Positions 31,878 to 40,605 of a stretch of DNA of 64,000 bases are shown piece by piece. Where the stretch lies: positions 5,890,001 to 5,954,000 of the forward strand of contig NC_017030.1 of assembly GCF_000255295.1 (NCBI RefSeq), read 5' to 3'. The DNA comes from Corallococcus coralloides DSM 2259 (lineage in GTDB: Bacteria > Myxococcota > Myxococcia > Myxococcales > Myxococcaceae). The position numbers and the translations under genes were made by a program. Within the stretch, counting starts at the first letter, position 1. Each line of letters begins with the position of its first letter. Under the pieces are notes generated by a model, which saw only the letters and a program-made list of their open reading frames with translations, did not search any database and was not told the DNA's origin.

Positions 31878-32227
31878 CGGGGGAGGAGCGCGGCGGGGTT
31901 GTCCAGGTGCAGCTCGCGGCGCAGGGCGAGCAGCGCCTCGTACCGCTGCAGCTCCTCCGTCAGCACCGCGCGGCCCTTGCGGTAGCTGAGGAAGCCGTAC
32001 ACCAGCAGCCCCAGCGCCAGGAGCGTGGCGCCCCAGGCCAGGATCGGCGTGCGCAGCGAGTCGTAGAACAGCTTCCCCGCCGCCCCTGAAATCAACATGA
32101 AGGCGATGATGGACACACCCGCGTGGGTGAAGTGGGTGGTGCTCTGCCGGGTCGACAGGCTCTCCTGCAGCTGGTCGAACCGGGCCCGCTTGTCCTGCTG
32201 AATGTCTGCGCTCACGGAGCCGAGCAC
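31874..32227 (-). CDS. small two-helix membrane protein
   Basis: A 117-residue protein with two membrane segments (about 38-58 'VSIIAFMLISGAAGKLF' and 62-83 'ILAWGATLLALGLLVYGF') and a charged, helical C-terminus. No known family. Its stop overlaps the tmk start (ATGA), so both are translated together. A GTG four codons inside (32215) is an alternative start. Confidence 0.7.
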   Translation of the reverse strand: MLGSVSADIQQDKRARFDQLQESLSTRQSTTHFTHAGVSIIAFMLISGAAGKLFYDSLRTPILAWGATLLALGLLVYGFLSYRKGRAVLTEELQRYEALLALRRELHLDNPAALLPR

Positions 32228-32414
32228 CCTACATCACGTGCCCCAGCCCGTCGAGTCGGCCGCCGGCCAGCACCCACCTACACAGACGCGCAGTCCCAGC
32301 TTCCGCTCATCCCAGCCATTGAACGGACGCACGCTCGCTCCCCGGGCATGGCTTGCCACCCCACCCCCCTCGCGTTACATGCCGCGAACCATGCCTCTCC
32401 ACGTCGTCAGCAGG

Positions 32415-33557
32415 ATGAGTTCCCCCGACATGAGCCGTGACTCCGAGTTGAACACCATCGAGGAGGCCATCCGCGACATCCAGGCCGGCAAGTGCGTCAT
32501 CGTCGCAGACGACGAGGACCGCGAGAACGAAGGCGACCTCATCATGGCCGCCGAGCTCGCCACCCCGGAGATGCTGGCGTTCATGGTCCGCCACACCAGC
32601 GGCATCATCTGCCAGCCCATGCTCGCCGAGCGGCTGGACGCGCTCCGCCTGCCCCAGATGGTGGCGGAGAACACCGAGTCCCACCGCACCGCCTTCACCG
32701 TCTCCGTGGACTTCCGCCACGGCACCACCACCGGCGTCTCCGCCAGCGACCGCACGAAGACGATCCGCGCGCTCGCCGACCCGAACACCACCGCGGACGA
32801 CTTCCTGCGCCCCGGCCACATCTTCCCGCTGCGCTACCGCGAAGGCGGCGTGCTGCGCCGCGCGGGCCACACCGAGGCGGCCGTGGACCTGGCGCGGCTC
32901 GCCGGCCTGCAGCCGTCCGGCATCCTCTGCGAGCTGGTGAAGGACGACGGCACCATGCAGCGCATGCCGGACCTGAAGCAGTTCGCGCGCGAGCACGACC
33001 TCAAGCTCGTCACCATCGCGGACCTCATCGAGTACCGCAGCCGCAAGGACCGCCTGGTGCGCCGCGAGGCCGGCCAGAGCGTCGTGCGCACCCGCCACGG
33101 TGAGTTCACCGCCCTCACGTACACGTGGACGCCCGACGGCGCGAAGTCCCTGGTCCTGGTGAAGGGCGACCCGTCGAAGACCCAGCCCGCCCCGCTGGTG
33201 CGCCTGCACGGCGCCTGCGCCATGGGCGACGTGTTCGGGTCACCGGACTGCAAGTGCAACCTGCTGCTGGACCGCGCGATGGAGACCGTGGCGCGCGAGG
33301 GCACGGGCGTCATCGTCTACCTGCCCGGCATGCACGGCAACGACTTCGGCATCCACCACAAGCGCGCGGGCGACGGCAGCAACGCGTCCGTCAGCCGCGC
33401 GGCCAACGAGTCGCGCGACGTGGGCATGGGCTGCCAGATCCTCACCGACCTGGGCGTGAGCACCATGCGCGTGATGTCCAACACGGACATGACCTACCGG
33501 GGCCTCTCCGGCTTCGGGCTCACCATCGAGTCGCGCCTGACGCTCGACGTGGAGTAG
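32415..33557 (+). CDS. ribBA: RibBA: 3,4-dihydroxy-2-butanone-4-phosphate synthase with a divergent GTP cyclohydrolase II domain
   Basis: About 380 residues. The RibB half (1-200) is complete: 'VADDEDRENEGDLIMAAE', 'FMVRHTSGIIC', 'SVDFRHGTTTGVSASDR', 'PGHIFPLRYREGGVL' and 'GHTEAAVDLARLAG'. It makes the four-carbon unit of riboflavin from ribulose 5-phosphate. The RibA half keeps the Zn-site Cys pattern ('CAMGDVFGSPDCKC') and 'ESRDVGMGCQIL', but the usual RQEGRGIGL motif reads 'YLPGMHGNDFGIHHK', so GTP cyclohydrolase activity is doubtful. Several in-frame ATGs (32379, 32391, 32415, 32430) are possible; 32415 is chosen because upstream translation is low-complexity. Confidence 0.88.
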   Translation: MSSPDMSRDSELNTIEEAIRDIQAGKCVIVADDEDRENEGDLIMAAELATPEMLAFMVRHTSGIICQPMLAERLDALRLPQMVAENTESHRTAFTVSVDFRHGTTTGVSASDRTKTIRALADPNTTADDFLRPGHIFPLRYREGGVLRRAGHTEAAVDLARLAGLQPSGILCELVKDDGTMQRMPDLKQFAREHDLKLVTIADLIEYRSRKDRLVRREAGQSVVRTRHGEFTALTYTWTPDGAKSLVLVKGDPSKTQPAPLVRLHGACAMGDVFGSPDCKCNLLLDRAMETVAREGTGVIVYLPGMHGNDFGIHHKRAGDGSNASVSRAANESRDVGMGCQILTDLGVSTMRVMSNTDMTYRGLSGFGLTIESRLTLDVE

Positions 33558-33581
33558 CGAAGTCCGGGAGGCGCGCGAGGC

Positions 33582-34913
33582 TCAGCCCAGGTCCTTCAGG
33601 GCCTCGCGCACGGCGGACAGGTCCGCGGGCAGCTCCACCGGAGGGTTCGCGTGCGCGGCCTTCACGTCGCTCAGCGTCTCCCGGTGGTAGCCCACCTTGA
33701 AGTCCGCGAACTTCAGCCCGTGCGCGGTGGCCACCACCGCGACGCTGGCGCCCTTCGCCATCACGCCCGACGCGGCCAGCTTCTCCACCGCCGCCAGCGC
33801 GACGCCCGTCTGCGGACAGGCGAAGGTGCCCTCGCGGTCCGCCCGGGCCGCCGCGTTGGCCAGCTCCGACTCCGTCGCCTCCTCCACCACGCCGTCGAAC
33901 GCGCGCAGCATCCGCACCGCGCGGCGGAAGGACACCGGGTTGCCAATCTGGATGGCGGACGCGAGCGTCGCTCCCGCCTGCATGGGCACCAAGTCCTGGA
34001 AGCCGCCCCGGAAGGCGCGCGCCAGGGGGTTCGCCCGCTGCGCCTGCGCCACCGCGATGCGCGGCCGGCGGGTGATGAGCCCCAGGTTGAAGAGCAGATC
34101 CAGACCCCGGCCCAGGGCGCTCGCGTTGCCCAGGTTGCCGCCCGGGATGACGATCCAGTCCGGCGGCTCCCAGCCCAGGTCCTGGCACAGCTCGATGGCG
34201 ATCATCTTCTGGCCCTCGATGCGCAGCGAGTTCATCGAGTTCGCCAGGTACAGCCCCGTGTCCGCCGTCACCGCCTGCACCAGCTTCATGCAGCCGTCGA
34301 AGTCCGTGTCCAGCGACAGCACGCGCGCCCCATTGGCGATGGGCTGCACCAGCTGCGCGAGCGACACCTTGTTCTTCGGCAGGAACACCACCGCCGGGAT
34401 GCCCGCCGCCGCGGCGTACGCGGACAGCGCCGCGGACGTGTCGCCCGTGGACGCGCACGCCACCGCGCGGATGGGCGTGCCGCGCGAGCGCAGGTGCTTC
34501 ACCGCGGACACCAGGACCGTCATCCCCCAGTCCTTGAAGCTGCCCGTCGGAGAGACGCCGCACTCCTTCAACATCAGCGAGCCCAGCCCCAGCTCCGCCG
34601 CCATGCGAGGCAGCGGCTTGAGCGGCACGCGCCCTTCGCCCAGCGAGACGATGTCCTCCACCGGCAGCTCGGGCAGCGCCCACTCGCGCTTGCCCCAGAC
34701 GCCAGAGCCGTCCGGCAGCCGGGACGTCGCGAAGCGGGACTCGAAGCGGCGCTTCCACTCCGCCGCGGGGATGGCGCGCAGGGCGGCTTCGTCGTGGGCC
34801 ACCTCCAGCAGGCCCTCACAGCGCGGACAGCGGTAGACGACGTCCCATAGCGAGGCGGTGAAGCCGCACCCCTCGCTGCACGCGTAGCCCGCCTTCAGCG
34901 CCGGTGCTGTCAC
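33582..34913 (-). CDS. thrC: threonine synthase
   Basis: A 443-residue PLP enzyme converting O-phosphohomoserine to threonine. It has an N-terminal Cys-containing strand ('GYACSEGCGFTA' and 'YRCPRCEGLLEV', rubredoxin-like), the PLP Lys in 'SPTGSFKDWGMT', 'ACASTGDTSAAL', and the glycine-rich phosphate loop 'IPGGNLGNASAL'. The GTG at 34913 is chosen as start: it overlaps the TGA of the upstream zinc-ribbon gene (GTGA), which implies translational coupling. Length fits the family. Confidence 0.92.
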   Translation of the reverse strand: MTAPALKAGYACSEGCGFTASLWDVVYRCPRCEGLLEVAHDEAALRAIPAAEWKRRFESRFATSRLPDGSGVWGKREWALPELPVEDIVSLGEGRVPLKPLPRMAAELGLGSLMLKECGVSPTGSFKDWGMTVLVSAVKHLRSRGTPIRAVACASTGDTSAALSAYAAAAGIPAVVFLPKNKVSLAQLVQPIANGARVLSLDTDFDGCMKLVQAVTADTGLYLANSMNSLRIEGQKMIAIELCQDLGWEPPDWIVIPGGNLGNASALGRGLDLLFNLGLITRRPRIAVAQAQRANPLARAFRGGFQDLVPMQAGATLASAIQIGNPVSFRRAVRMLRAFDGVVEEATESELANAAARADREGTFACPQTGVALAAVEKLAASGVMAKGASVAVVATAHGLKFADFKVGYHRETLSDVKAAHANPPVELPADLSAVREALKDLG

Positions 34914-35476
34914 GCCTCCACCTCCACCTTCGTTCCGCACGCCACGCACGCGCGGCCCGGCCAGGCCGGCACGTGGCAGGAGGGACAGGGCACGCGCTCG
35001 CCCTCGTCCGCGCCTCCACGCTTCGCCGTCACGGGCGCCGCCACCCGGGCCCGGGGCAGCCGCATGCCGCAGCCATCACACAGAAGGCCTTCCGCCTGGA
35101 CATGGCGGCAGTAGCGGCACGTCACCGCGCCCACCGGGGCGGCGGTGCGCACGCCGTCGTCCTGCGCGCGGCCCGTGTCCAGGTCCAGCATCTGCGCGAC
35201 GGGCACGTCACCCGTGGCGCCCGAACGGGTCAACTCCAGGTCGGGCACGACCATCGCCGGCAGGTCCGGCCCCGAGCGCAGCCGCGTCAGGTCCAGCTCC
35301 GGCAGCACGGGCGCGTCCACCGGCACGCGGCCCCCCGCGTGGTGCGTCAGCTCCAGCTCCGGCAGCGGGGCCACGACAGGCGCGGGGATGTTCATGAGGC
35401 CGGGGAAGCGCTTGCCACAGCCTTCGCACTCTTCGCCTTCCGACTGCACGTGGTCGCAGACCGGGCAGATGATCAT
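34910..35476 (-). CDS. protein with three zinc-ribbon motifs
   Basis: A 188-residue soluble protein with three CxxC...CxxC knuckles: 'CPVCDHVQSEGEECEGCG' at the N-terminus, 'CRYCRHVQAEGLLCDGCG' in the middle and 'CPSCHVPAWPGRACVACG' at the end. They are separated by a Leu/Pro-rich segment with repeated 'LELT' and 'LDLTR' boxes. No enzymatic domain. It is likely a zinc-binding adaptor of unknown partner. ATG at 35476; its stop is shared with the GTG start of thrC. Confidence 0.75.
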   Translation of the reverse strand: MIICPVCDHVQSEGEECEGCGKRFPGLMNIPAPVVAPLPELELTHHAGGRVPVDAPVLPELDLTRLRSGPDLPAMVVPDLELTRSGATGDVPVAQMLDLDTGRAQDDGVRTAAPVGAVTCRYCRHVQAEGLLCDGCGMRLPRARVAAPVTAKRGGADEGERVPCPSCHVPAWPGRACVACGTKVEVEA

Positions 35477-35567
35477 GGGCGGGACGTTACCGGTCCCCTC
35501 TCCAGTCGGCAACGCGACCCCGGGACACGGGGAGTGGGCATGCAGGCGCGTGGCCTGTCGCACCCGC

Positions 35568-36206
35568 TCAGCTCGGGGCGGAGGAGCCCAGGCCCGTCAT
35601 GGGGACGAAGCGCACCGGCAGCAGGCGATCCACCCGGGGCAGCATCCCCGGCTGTCCCCGGCGGATGCGCAGCAACTCCTGCGTCTCGGTCACGGAGCCC
35701 ACGGGGATGACCATCCGCCCCCCGGGCCTCAGCTGGCGCAGGAGCTCCCGGGGGATGTCCACCGGCGCGGCGGTGGCGATGATGGCGTCGAAGGGCGCGG
35801 CCTGGGCCCAGCCCTGGGAGCCATCACCCTCGCGGTAGAACACGTTGGTGAAGCCCAGCCGGTGGAGCAGCCGCCGGGCGGGCCGGGCCAGCTCGCGGAC
35901 GATCTCCACCGTGTAGACCTCGCGGGCCAGCATCGCCAGCACCGCCGTCTGGTAGCCGGAGCCGGTGCCAATCTCGAGCACGCGCTCACAGCCGCGCAGG
36001 CGCAGGGCCTCCGTCATCAGGGCCACCACATAGGGCTGGCTGATGGTCTGCCCATGGCCGATGGGCAGCGGCACGTCCTGATGGGCAGAGTCCCGCTCGC
36101 CGATGGGCACGAAGTCCGCACGGCTCAGGTTGGCGATCGCCGCGAGCACCCGTCGATCCCGGATGCCCTGCCGCGCCAGATACTCCGCTCGGCCCCAGTC
36201 TCCCAT
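35568..36206 (-). CDS. pcm: protein-L-isoaspartate O-methyltransferase
   Basis: A 212-residue SAM-dependent enzyme that repairs isoaspartyl residues in damaged proteins. It has the family block 'LPIGHGQTISQPYVVALM' near residue 50, SAM motif I 'VLEIGTGSGYQTAVLA' near 78, and 'AIIATAAPVDIPREL' near 140. The start at 36206 has a strong GGGGGACGG upstream. The gene stands alone between the zinc-ribbon gene and recG, all on the minus strand. Confidence 0.93.
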   Translation of the reverse strand: MGDWGRAEYLARQGIRDRRVLAAIANLSRADFVPIGERDSAHQDVPLPIGHGQTISQPYVVALMTEALRLRGCERVLEIGTGSGYQTAVLAMLAREVYTVEIVRELARPARRLLHRLGFTNVFYREGDGSQGWAQAAPFDAIIATAAPVDIPRELLRQLRPGGRMVIPVGSVTETQELLRIRRGQPGMLPRVDRLLPVRFVPMTGLGSSAPS

Positions 36207-36297
36207 CGCGTCCGTCCCCCCGTGGTCCTCCAGCGGGAAAAGTAAGCACGACGACAGTCCGGGACAATCCAGGCGGCGGCCGCAGGCATGCTCGGAC

Positions 36298-39249
36298 CTA
36301 CCCCACGCGGGCAAGCGCGAGCCGGCCCTCCCAGCGCTCCTCCAGCGCCTTCACGAGCCCCTGGTGGTCCGGCTTCTGGAGCTGGGGGTCGGCATCCATG
36401 ATGCGCCGCGCCTCCGCCTGGGCGAGCGACAACAGGTCGCCGTCGCGCACGAGGTTCGCCACGGCCAGCTCCGGGAGGCCGCTCTGCCGCGTGCCCAGGA
36501 ACTCGCCGGGGCCGCGGATCTCCAGGTCCTTCTCCGCGATGACGAAGCCGTCGCTGCTGCGCTCCATCACGCCCAGCCGCTCGGTGGACTCCCAGGAGCG
36601 CGCGGCGCCCGCGACGAGGAAGCAGTAGCTGGCCGCGGCGCCACGGCCCACGCGTCCGCGCAGCTGGTGCAGCTGCGACAGGCCGAAGCGCTCAGCGGCC
36701 TCCACCACCATGACGGAGGCGTTGGGCACGTCCACGCCCACCTCCACCACCGTGGTGCAGACGAGCAGCTGGATGCGCTTGTCGCGGAAGGCCTCCATCA
36801 CGGCGTCCTTCTCCTCCGGCTTCATGCGCCCGTGCAGCAGGCCCACGCTGGCGTTGGGGAACACCGTCTGCAGCTTCGTCGCGCCCTGGGTGGCGTCCTC
36901 CAGGTCCAGCTTCTCCGACTCCTCCACCAGCGGATAGACGACGTAGGCCTGGTGGCCCTTGGCCAGCTCCGCGCCCACCGCTTCGTAGACGCGCGCGCGT
37001 TGCTCGTTGTTGAAGACGCGCGTGGTGATGGGCGTGCGGCCCGGCGGCAGCTGGTCGATGATGGACACGTCCAGGTCGCCGTAGAGCGTCATCGCGAGCG
37101 TGCGCGGGATGGGCGTGGCGGTCATCACCAGCACGTCCGGCGTGAGCCCCTTGCTCATGAGCGTGTGGCGCTGGAGCACGCCGAAGCGGTGCTGCTCGTC
37201 GATGACCACCAGCCCCAGCTTCTGGAAGGACACGCCGCCCTCCAAGAGCGCGTGCGTGCCCACGGCGAGGTGGATGTCGCCCTTCGCCACGGACTCGCGC
37301 ACCTCGCGCTTGTGCTTCGCGGTGCCCGCCGCGCTGATGAGCCCCACGCGGTAGCCCAGCGGCTCCAGGATGCGGCGGAAGGTGCGCTCGTGCTGTTCGG
37401 CCAGGATTTCGGTGGGGGCCATCACCGCCACCTGGTAGCCGTCCTGGAGCGCCACCATGCCGGCCACCAGCGCCACGGCCGTCTTTCCGCTGCCCACGTC
37501 GCCCTGCACCAGCCGGTTCATGGGCTCCGGGCGCGTCATGTCCCGCGCGATGTCCCCCACCACGCGCGCCTGCGCCCCGGTGAGCTGGAAGGGCAGCGCG
37601 GCGCGTGCCTTGTCCAGCCGCTCCGGGGAGACATTGAAGGCGATGCCCTCCTCCGCCTTGATGCCCTGGCGCTTGAGGGCCATGCCCAGCTGGAGGAAGA
37701 ACAGCTCGTCGAACGCGAGCCGGCGGTGCGCGGGGCTCTGGTGCGCGTCCAGCGCCTCCAGGTCCGCGTCGTCGGGCGGGAAGTGGATGAAGCGCAGCGC
37801 GTCCGGCAGGCCCATCAGGTGGTAGCGGCGGCGCAGGTCCGCGGGCAGCGGCTCCTCCAGGTGGTGCGCGTGCTGTTCGCTGATGCGCGAGGCCAGCTCG
37901 CGGAAGGAGCGCTGCTCGCCGCGCTCGAAGCCCGGGTAGACGGGGACGATGCGGTGGAAGTGGACGGAGGTGGTGTTCTCCAGGTCCTCGGCGGGCTCCA
38001 GCTCCGGGTGGGCCATCTCCCGGCCGTTCATGGAGGCGCGCACCTCGCCGGAGAGCACCAGCTGCTTGCCCACGGAGAAGCGGCTCTTGAGCCACGGCCC
38101 GGCGTTGAAATAGGTGGCGGCGATGCTGCCGGAGCGGTCCCCCACGACGGCGCGGAACATGCGCTTGCCGCCGCGCCCCGGGACGAAGTCCGCCGTCTTC
38201 ACGGTGCCCACCGTCACGCCGCGCTCGCCGGGGATGAGCTCCGCGATGGTGCGCAGCTTGCGGCGGTCCTCGTAACAGCGTGGCAACAGGAACAGGATGT
38301 CGCCCGTGCGGCGCAGGCCCTTCTTGTCGAGCACCGCGACGAGCCGCGGCCCCAGGCGCTTGCCCAGCGTCTTGAGCGGCGCGGACAGCGGGCCGGTGCG
38401 CGGCGCGATGGAGAGCAGCTTCGCTTCGGAGCGGGACGCCTCCGCGCCCACGGCCTTCGCCTTCTTCTTCCGGGCCTTCTCCGTGGGAGCGCGATCCGCG
38501 GGCGGCGGCGCGCCCTTGCGAGCATCGGTGCTCGCAGCGGGCTTCGCGCCCGGAGCACGGGCCGGCGCACCCGCGGGAACGGCGGCGTTCCGGGCCGCGG
38601 CCATGCGCGCACCGTAGGGCTGGGCTTCACCTTGCGCGGGGCCATTCGCGGCGCCCCGGGATGCCGCCATGCGCGCGCCGTAAGGCACGGGCTCGCCCTT
38701 CACGGGGCCTGAATTCCCCCCCTGGGGTCCCCGGGCCTGCGGCTGCCGGGACGCGGGCGCGGGTGTTGCCGCCGGAACACCACCGCCTACCGGCGGTACG
38801 GGGTCCTGAGAACGCCACGGCGGCACGGTGTTGCCACGCGCCTCCACCGTCCCCGGCGGCGGCGTCAACCGGCGGCGCGGCGGCGCGGGGTTCAGCTCCC
38901 CTTCCAGCACGTGCGCACGCTCCGGCGACCGGGGGAAGCTCGCCGCCACGGCGTTGATCTCCCCCGTGACGACCACCCGCTCCAGCTCCTCCGGCAGCAC
39001 CACGCCGCTGAGCTTCAGCGCGCCCAGCACCTGGCGCAGCGCGGCCTTGCGGTGCTCGGGCGGCGCGGGCGGATCCACGTGCGGCAGCGCCGCCCTCAAA
39101 TGCTCCAGGGCCTGCGCGTCCACGCCCCCGGCCGACGCCAGGGTGCGCTCCATCAGCGTGCGCAAGTCGCGCACGGTCCCGAGCTGGGCGAAGTCACGCT
39201 GACACGCGTACTTGAGAGGTCCAACGAGGCTGGCGAGCGGGTGGTTCAC
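36298..39249 (-). CDS. recG: ATP-dependent DNA helicase RecG with long N-terminal extension
   Basis: A 983-residue helicase that remodels stalled forks and branched DNA. The wedge/OB domain starts near 295. Superfamily 2 motifs follow: Walker A 'GDVGSGKTAVAL', 'APTEILAEQH', DEQH box 'VVIDEQHRFGVLQR', 'MTATPIPRTLAMT', then 'GRVGRG' and the C-terminal 'GPGEFLGTRQSG'. Typical RecG has about 690 residues. The extra 290 residues here are a helical domain (1-115) and a Pro/Ala/Gly/Lys-rich linker with a duplicated 'PYGARMAA' unit at 181-221. The extended form is seen in other deltaproteobacteria-type genomes, but the linker is probably specific. Confidence 0.95.
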   Translation of the reverse strand: MNHPLASLVGPLKYACQRDFAQLGTVRDLRTLMERTLASAGGVDAQALEHLRAALPHVDPPAPPEHRKAALRQVLGALKLSGVVLPEELERVVVTGEINAVAASFPRSPERAHVLEGELNPAPPRRRLTPPPGTVEARGNTVPPWRSQDPVPPVGGGVPAATPAPASRQPQARGPQGGNSGPVKGEPVPYGARMAASRGAANGPAQGEAQPYGARMAAARNAAVPAGAPARAPGAKPAASTDARKGAPPPADRAPTEKARKKKAKAVGAEASRSEAKLLSIAPRTGPLSAPLKTLGKRLGPRLVAVLDKKGLRRTGDILFLLPRCYEDRRKLRTIAELIPGERGVTVGTVKTADFVPGRGGKRMFRAVVGDRSGSIAATYFNAGPWLKSRFSVGKQLVLSGEVRASMNGREMAHPELEPAEDLENTTSVHFHRIVPVYPGFERGEQRSFRELASRISEQHAHHLEEPLPADLRRRYHLMGLPDALRFIHFPPDDADLEALDAHQSPAHRRLAFDELFFLQLGMALKRQGIKAEEGIAFNVSPERLDKARAALPFQLTGAQARVVGDIARDMTRPEPMNRLVQGDVGSGKTAVALVAGMVALQDGYQVAVMAPTEILAEQHERTFRRILEPLGYRVGLISAAGTAKHKREVRESVAKGDIHLAVGTHALLEGGVSFQKLGLVVIDEQHRFGVLQRHTLMSKGLTPDVLVMTATPIPRTLAMTLYGDLDVSIIDQLPPGRTPITTRVFNNEQRARVYEAVGAELAKGHQAYVVYPLVEESEKLDLEDATQGATKLQTVFPNASVGLLHGRMKPEEKDAVMEAFRDKRIQLLVCTTVVEVGVDVPNASVMVVEAAERFGLSQLHQLRGRVGRGAAASYCFLVAGAARSWESTERLGVMERSSDGFVIAEKDLEIRGPGEFLGTRQSGLPELAVANLVRDGDLLSLAQAEARRIMDADPQLQKPDHQGLVKALEERWEGRLALARVG

Positions 39250-39343
39250 GCGGGATTTCCAGCCTCCATCCTACGAAGCGCTCCTGACGCCGCAGGGAAA
39301 ACGAAACCGGGGGAGCGAGCCCAGGCCCGCCCCCCCGAAGGAC

Positions 39344-39359
39344 ACCCGGCCAGCCGGGC
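39344..39359 (-). terminator. hairpin just after greA
   Basis: CCCGGC-CA-GCCGGG forms a 6-bp GC stem starting 9 bases past the greA stop, with extra pairing of flanking bases. No T-run follows, as is usual in this GC-rich genome. It may act as a weak terminator between greA and recG. Confidence 0.4.
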
Positions 39360-39366
39360 TCCAGCG

Positions 39367-39873
39367 CTAGCTGGCTGGCTCTTCCTGCGGATCCTCGAAG
39401 CTGATGGAGACGACCTCCAGCTCCCGCACGCCGCCGGGGCTCTGCACCGTGGCGATGTCGCCCACCTTCTTGCCGATGAGCGCGCGCGCCACCGGCGAGG
39501 TCACGGCGATCCACCGCTTCTTGAGGTCGGCCTCCGTCTCACCCACCAGGCGGTAGCTGATGGTCTTGTCGTTCTCCGTGTCCACCAGCTCCACGGTGGC
39601 GCCGAAGACAACCTTGTCGCCGCCCAGCTTCGCCGGGTCGATGACCTCCGCGCGGGCGATCCAGTCGCCGAGGGTCAGGATGCGCCCCTCGATGTGCGAC
39701 TGCTTCTCCTTGGCCGCGTGGTACTCCGCGTTCTCACGCAGGTCGCCGTGCGCACGGGCGACCTCGATTTCACGCGAAATCTTGCCCCGCTCCACGGACT
39801 GGAGGTGCTTCAGCTCGTCCTTGAGCTTCTGCAGACCGTGGGGGGTCATCGGGATGTTGTCGCTCCCGCTCAT
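39367..39873 (-). CDS. greA: transcription elongation factor GreA
   Basis: A 168-residue factor that stimulates transcript cleavage by backtracked RNA polymerase. The N-terminal coiled coil contains 'EIEVARAHGDLRENAEYHAAKE', with the acidic tip residues of active Gre factors. The C-terminal FKBP-like domain contains 'ATVELVDTENDKTISYRLVG' and 'SPVARALIGKKVGD'. ATG at 39873 with GGAAGGAGCGG upstream. Length is slightly above the usual 158. Confidence 0.94.
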   Translation of the reverse strand: MSGSDNIPMTPHGLQKLKDELKHLQSVERGKISREIEVARAHGDLRENAEYHAAKEKQSHIEGRILTLGDWIARAEVIDPAKLGGDKVVFGATVELVDTENDKTISYRLVGETEADLKKRWIAVTSPVARALIGKKVGDIATVQSPGGVRELEVVSISFEDPQEEPAS

Positions 39874-40056
39874 CGAACCACCGCTCCTTCCGTCACCTGG
39901 CTGCGCATCGGGGGTCCGGCGTTCCCTCCTGGAACCCGGCCCGCGACTCGAAAGGGTCAATGTAGGGAACGAGTGACTGGCCGGTCAACGAAAGCCTTAC
40001 AGCCATCGTCCGGTAGTGGCTGGGCGCCCGACGGCCGACCCGTTAGGCTGCTCCAC

Positions 40057-40587
40057 GTGCTGTCCGTCCAGGAATTGCGCGCGCTCGCCTCCGCACTCCC
40101 CGTGGGTGCCTTTCAACATCAGCTGGGTCCTTTCGCGCTGGTGCAGCGTCCGCCGTCGGAGCTGTCCGCCGCCGCGCTCGCGCCCACCCGCATGGCGGAC
40201 CCGGGCGACGTCGAGCAAGGCATGCTCGCCCTGCTCTTCGAGTTCGACGACCTGCTCGTCGCCACGCTCCCCACCCTCAAGGATTCGGACGTGCTGCGCA
40301 TTGGCCGGCGGCTGGACTGCGAGCTGGTGCTGGACGACGGGTCCGTGTCCAAGCAGCACGCGGAGCTCAAGTGGAGCCGCGCGGCGGGCCGCTGCACCGT
40401 GCGAGACCTGGGCTCCACCAACGGCACCTTCGTCAATGCCAGCACCATCGGGCAGCGCGAGGTGCCGCTCCGGGGCGGCGACATCCTCAGCTTCGGCAAC
40501 GTCCAGTTCTGGTACCTGCTCACGGACGCGCTGCATGAACGGCTGCGCGCAGGCGCGGCCTCCGGCCTGGGCTCCCACTCCGGCTGA
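40057..40587 (+). CDS. FHA-domain protein
   Basis: A 176-residue protein whose C-terminal 100 residues are a forkhead-associated domain, which binds phosphothreonine: 'LRIGRRLDCELVLDDGSVSKQHAEL' pattern and 'RDLGSTNGTFVNASTI'. The Arg, Ser-x-x-His and Asn contacts are present. GTG start at 40057; an ATG at 40192 would give a shorter form. Probably a reader of Ser/Thr-kinase signalling, which is abundant in myxobacteria. Confidence 0.85.
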   Translation: MLSVQELRALASALPVGAFQHQLGPFALVQRPPSELSAAALAPTRMADPGDVEQGMLALLFEFDDLLVATLPTLKDSDVLRIGRRLDCELVLDDGSVSKQHAELKWSRAAGRCTVRDLGSTNGTFVNASTIGQREVPLRGGDILSFGNVQFWYLLTDALHERLRAGAASGLGSHSG

Positions 40588-40605
40588 AGGCCGCCCACCT
40601 TCACC

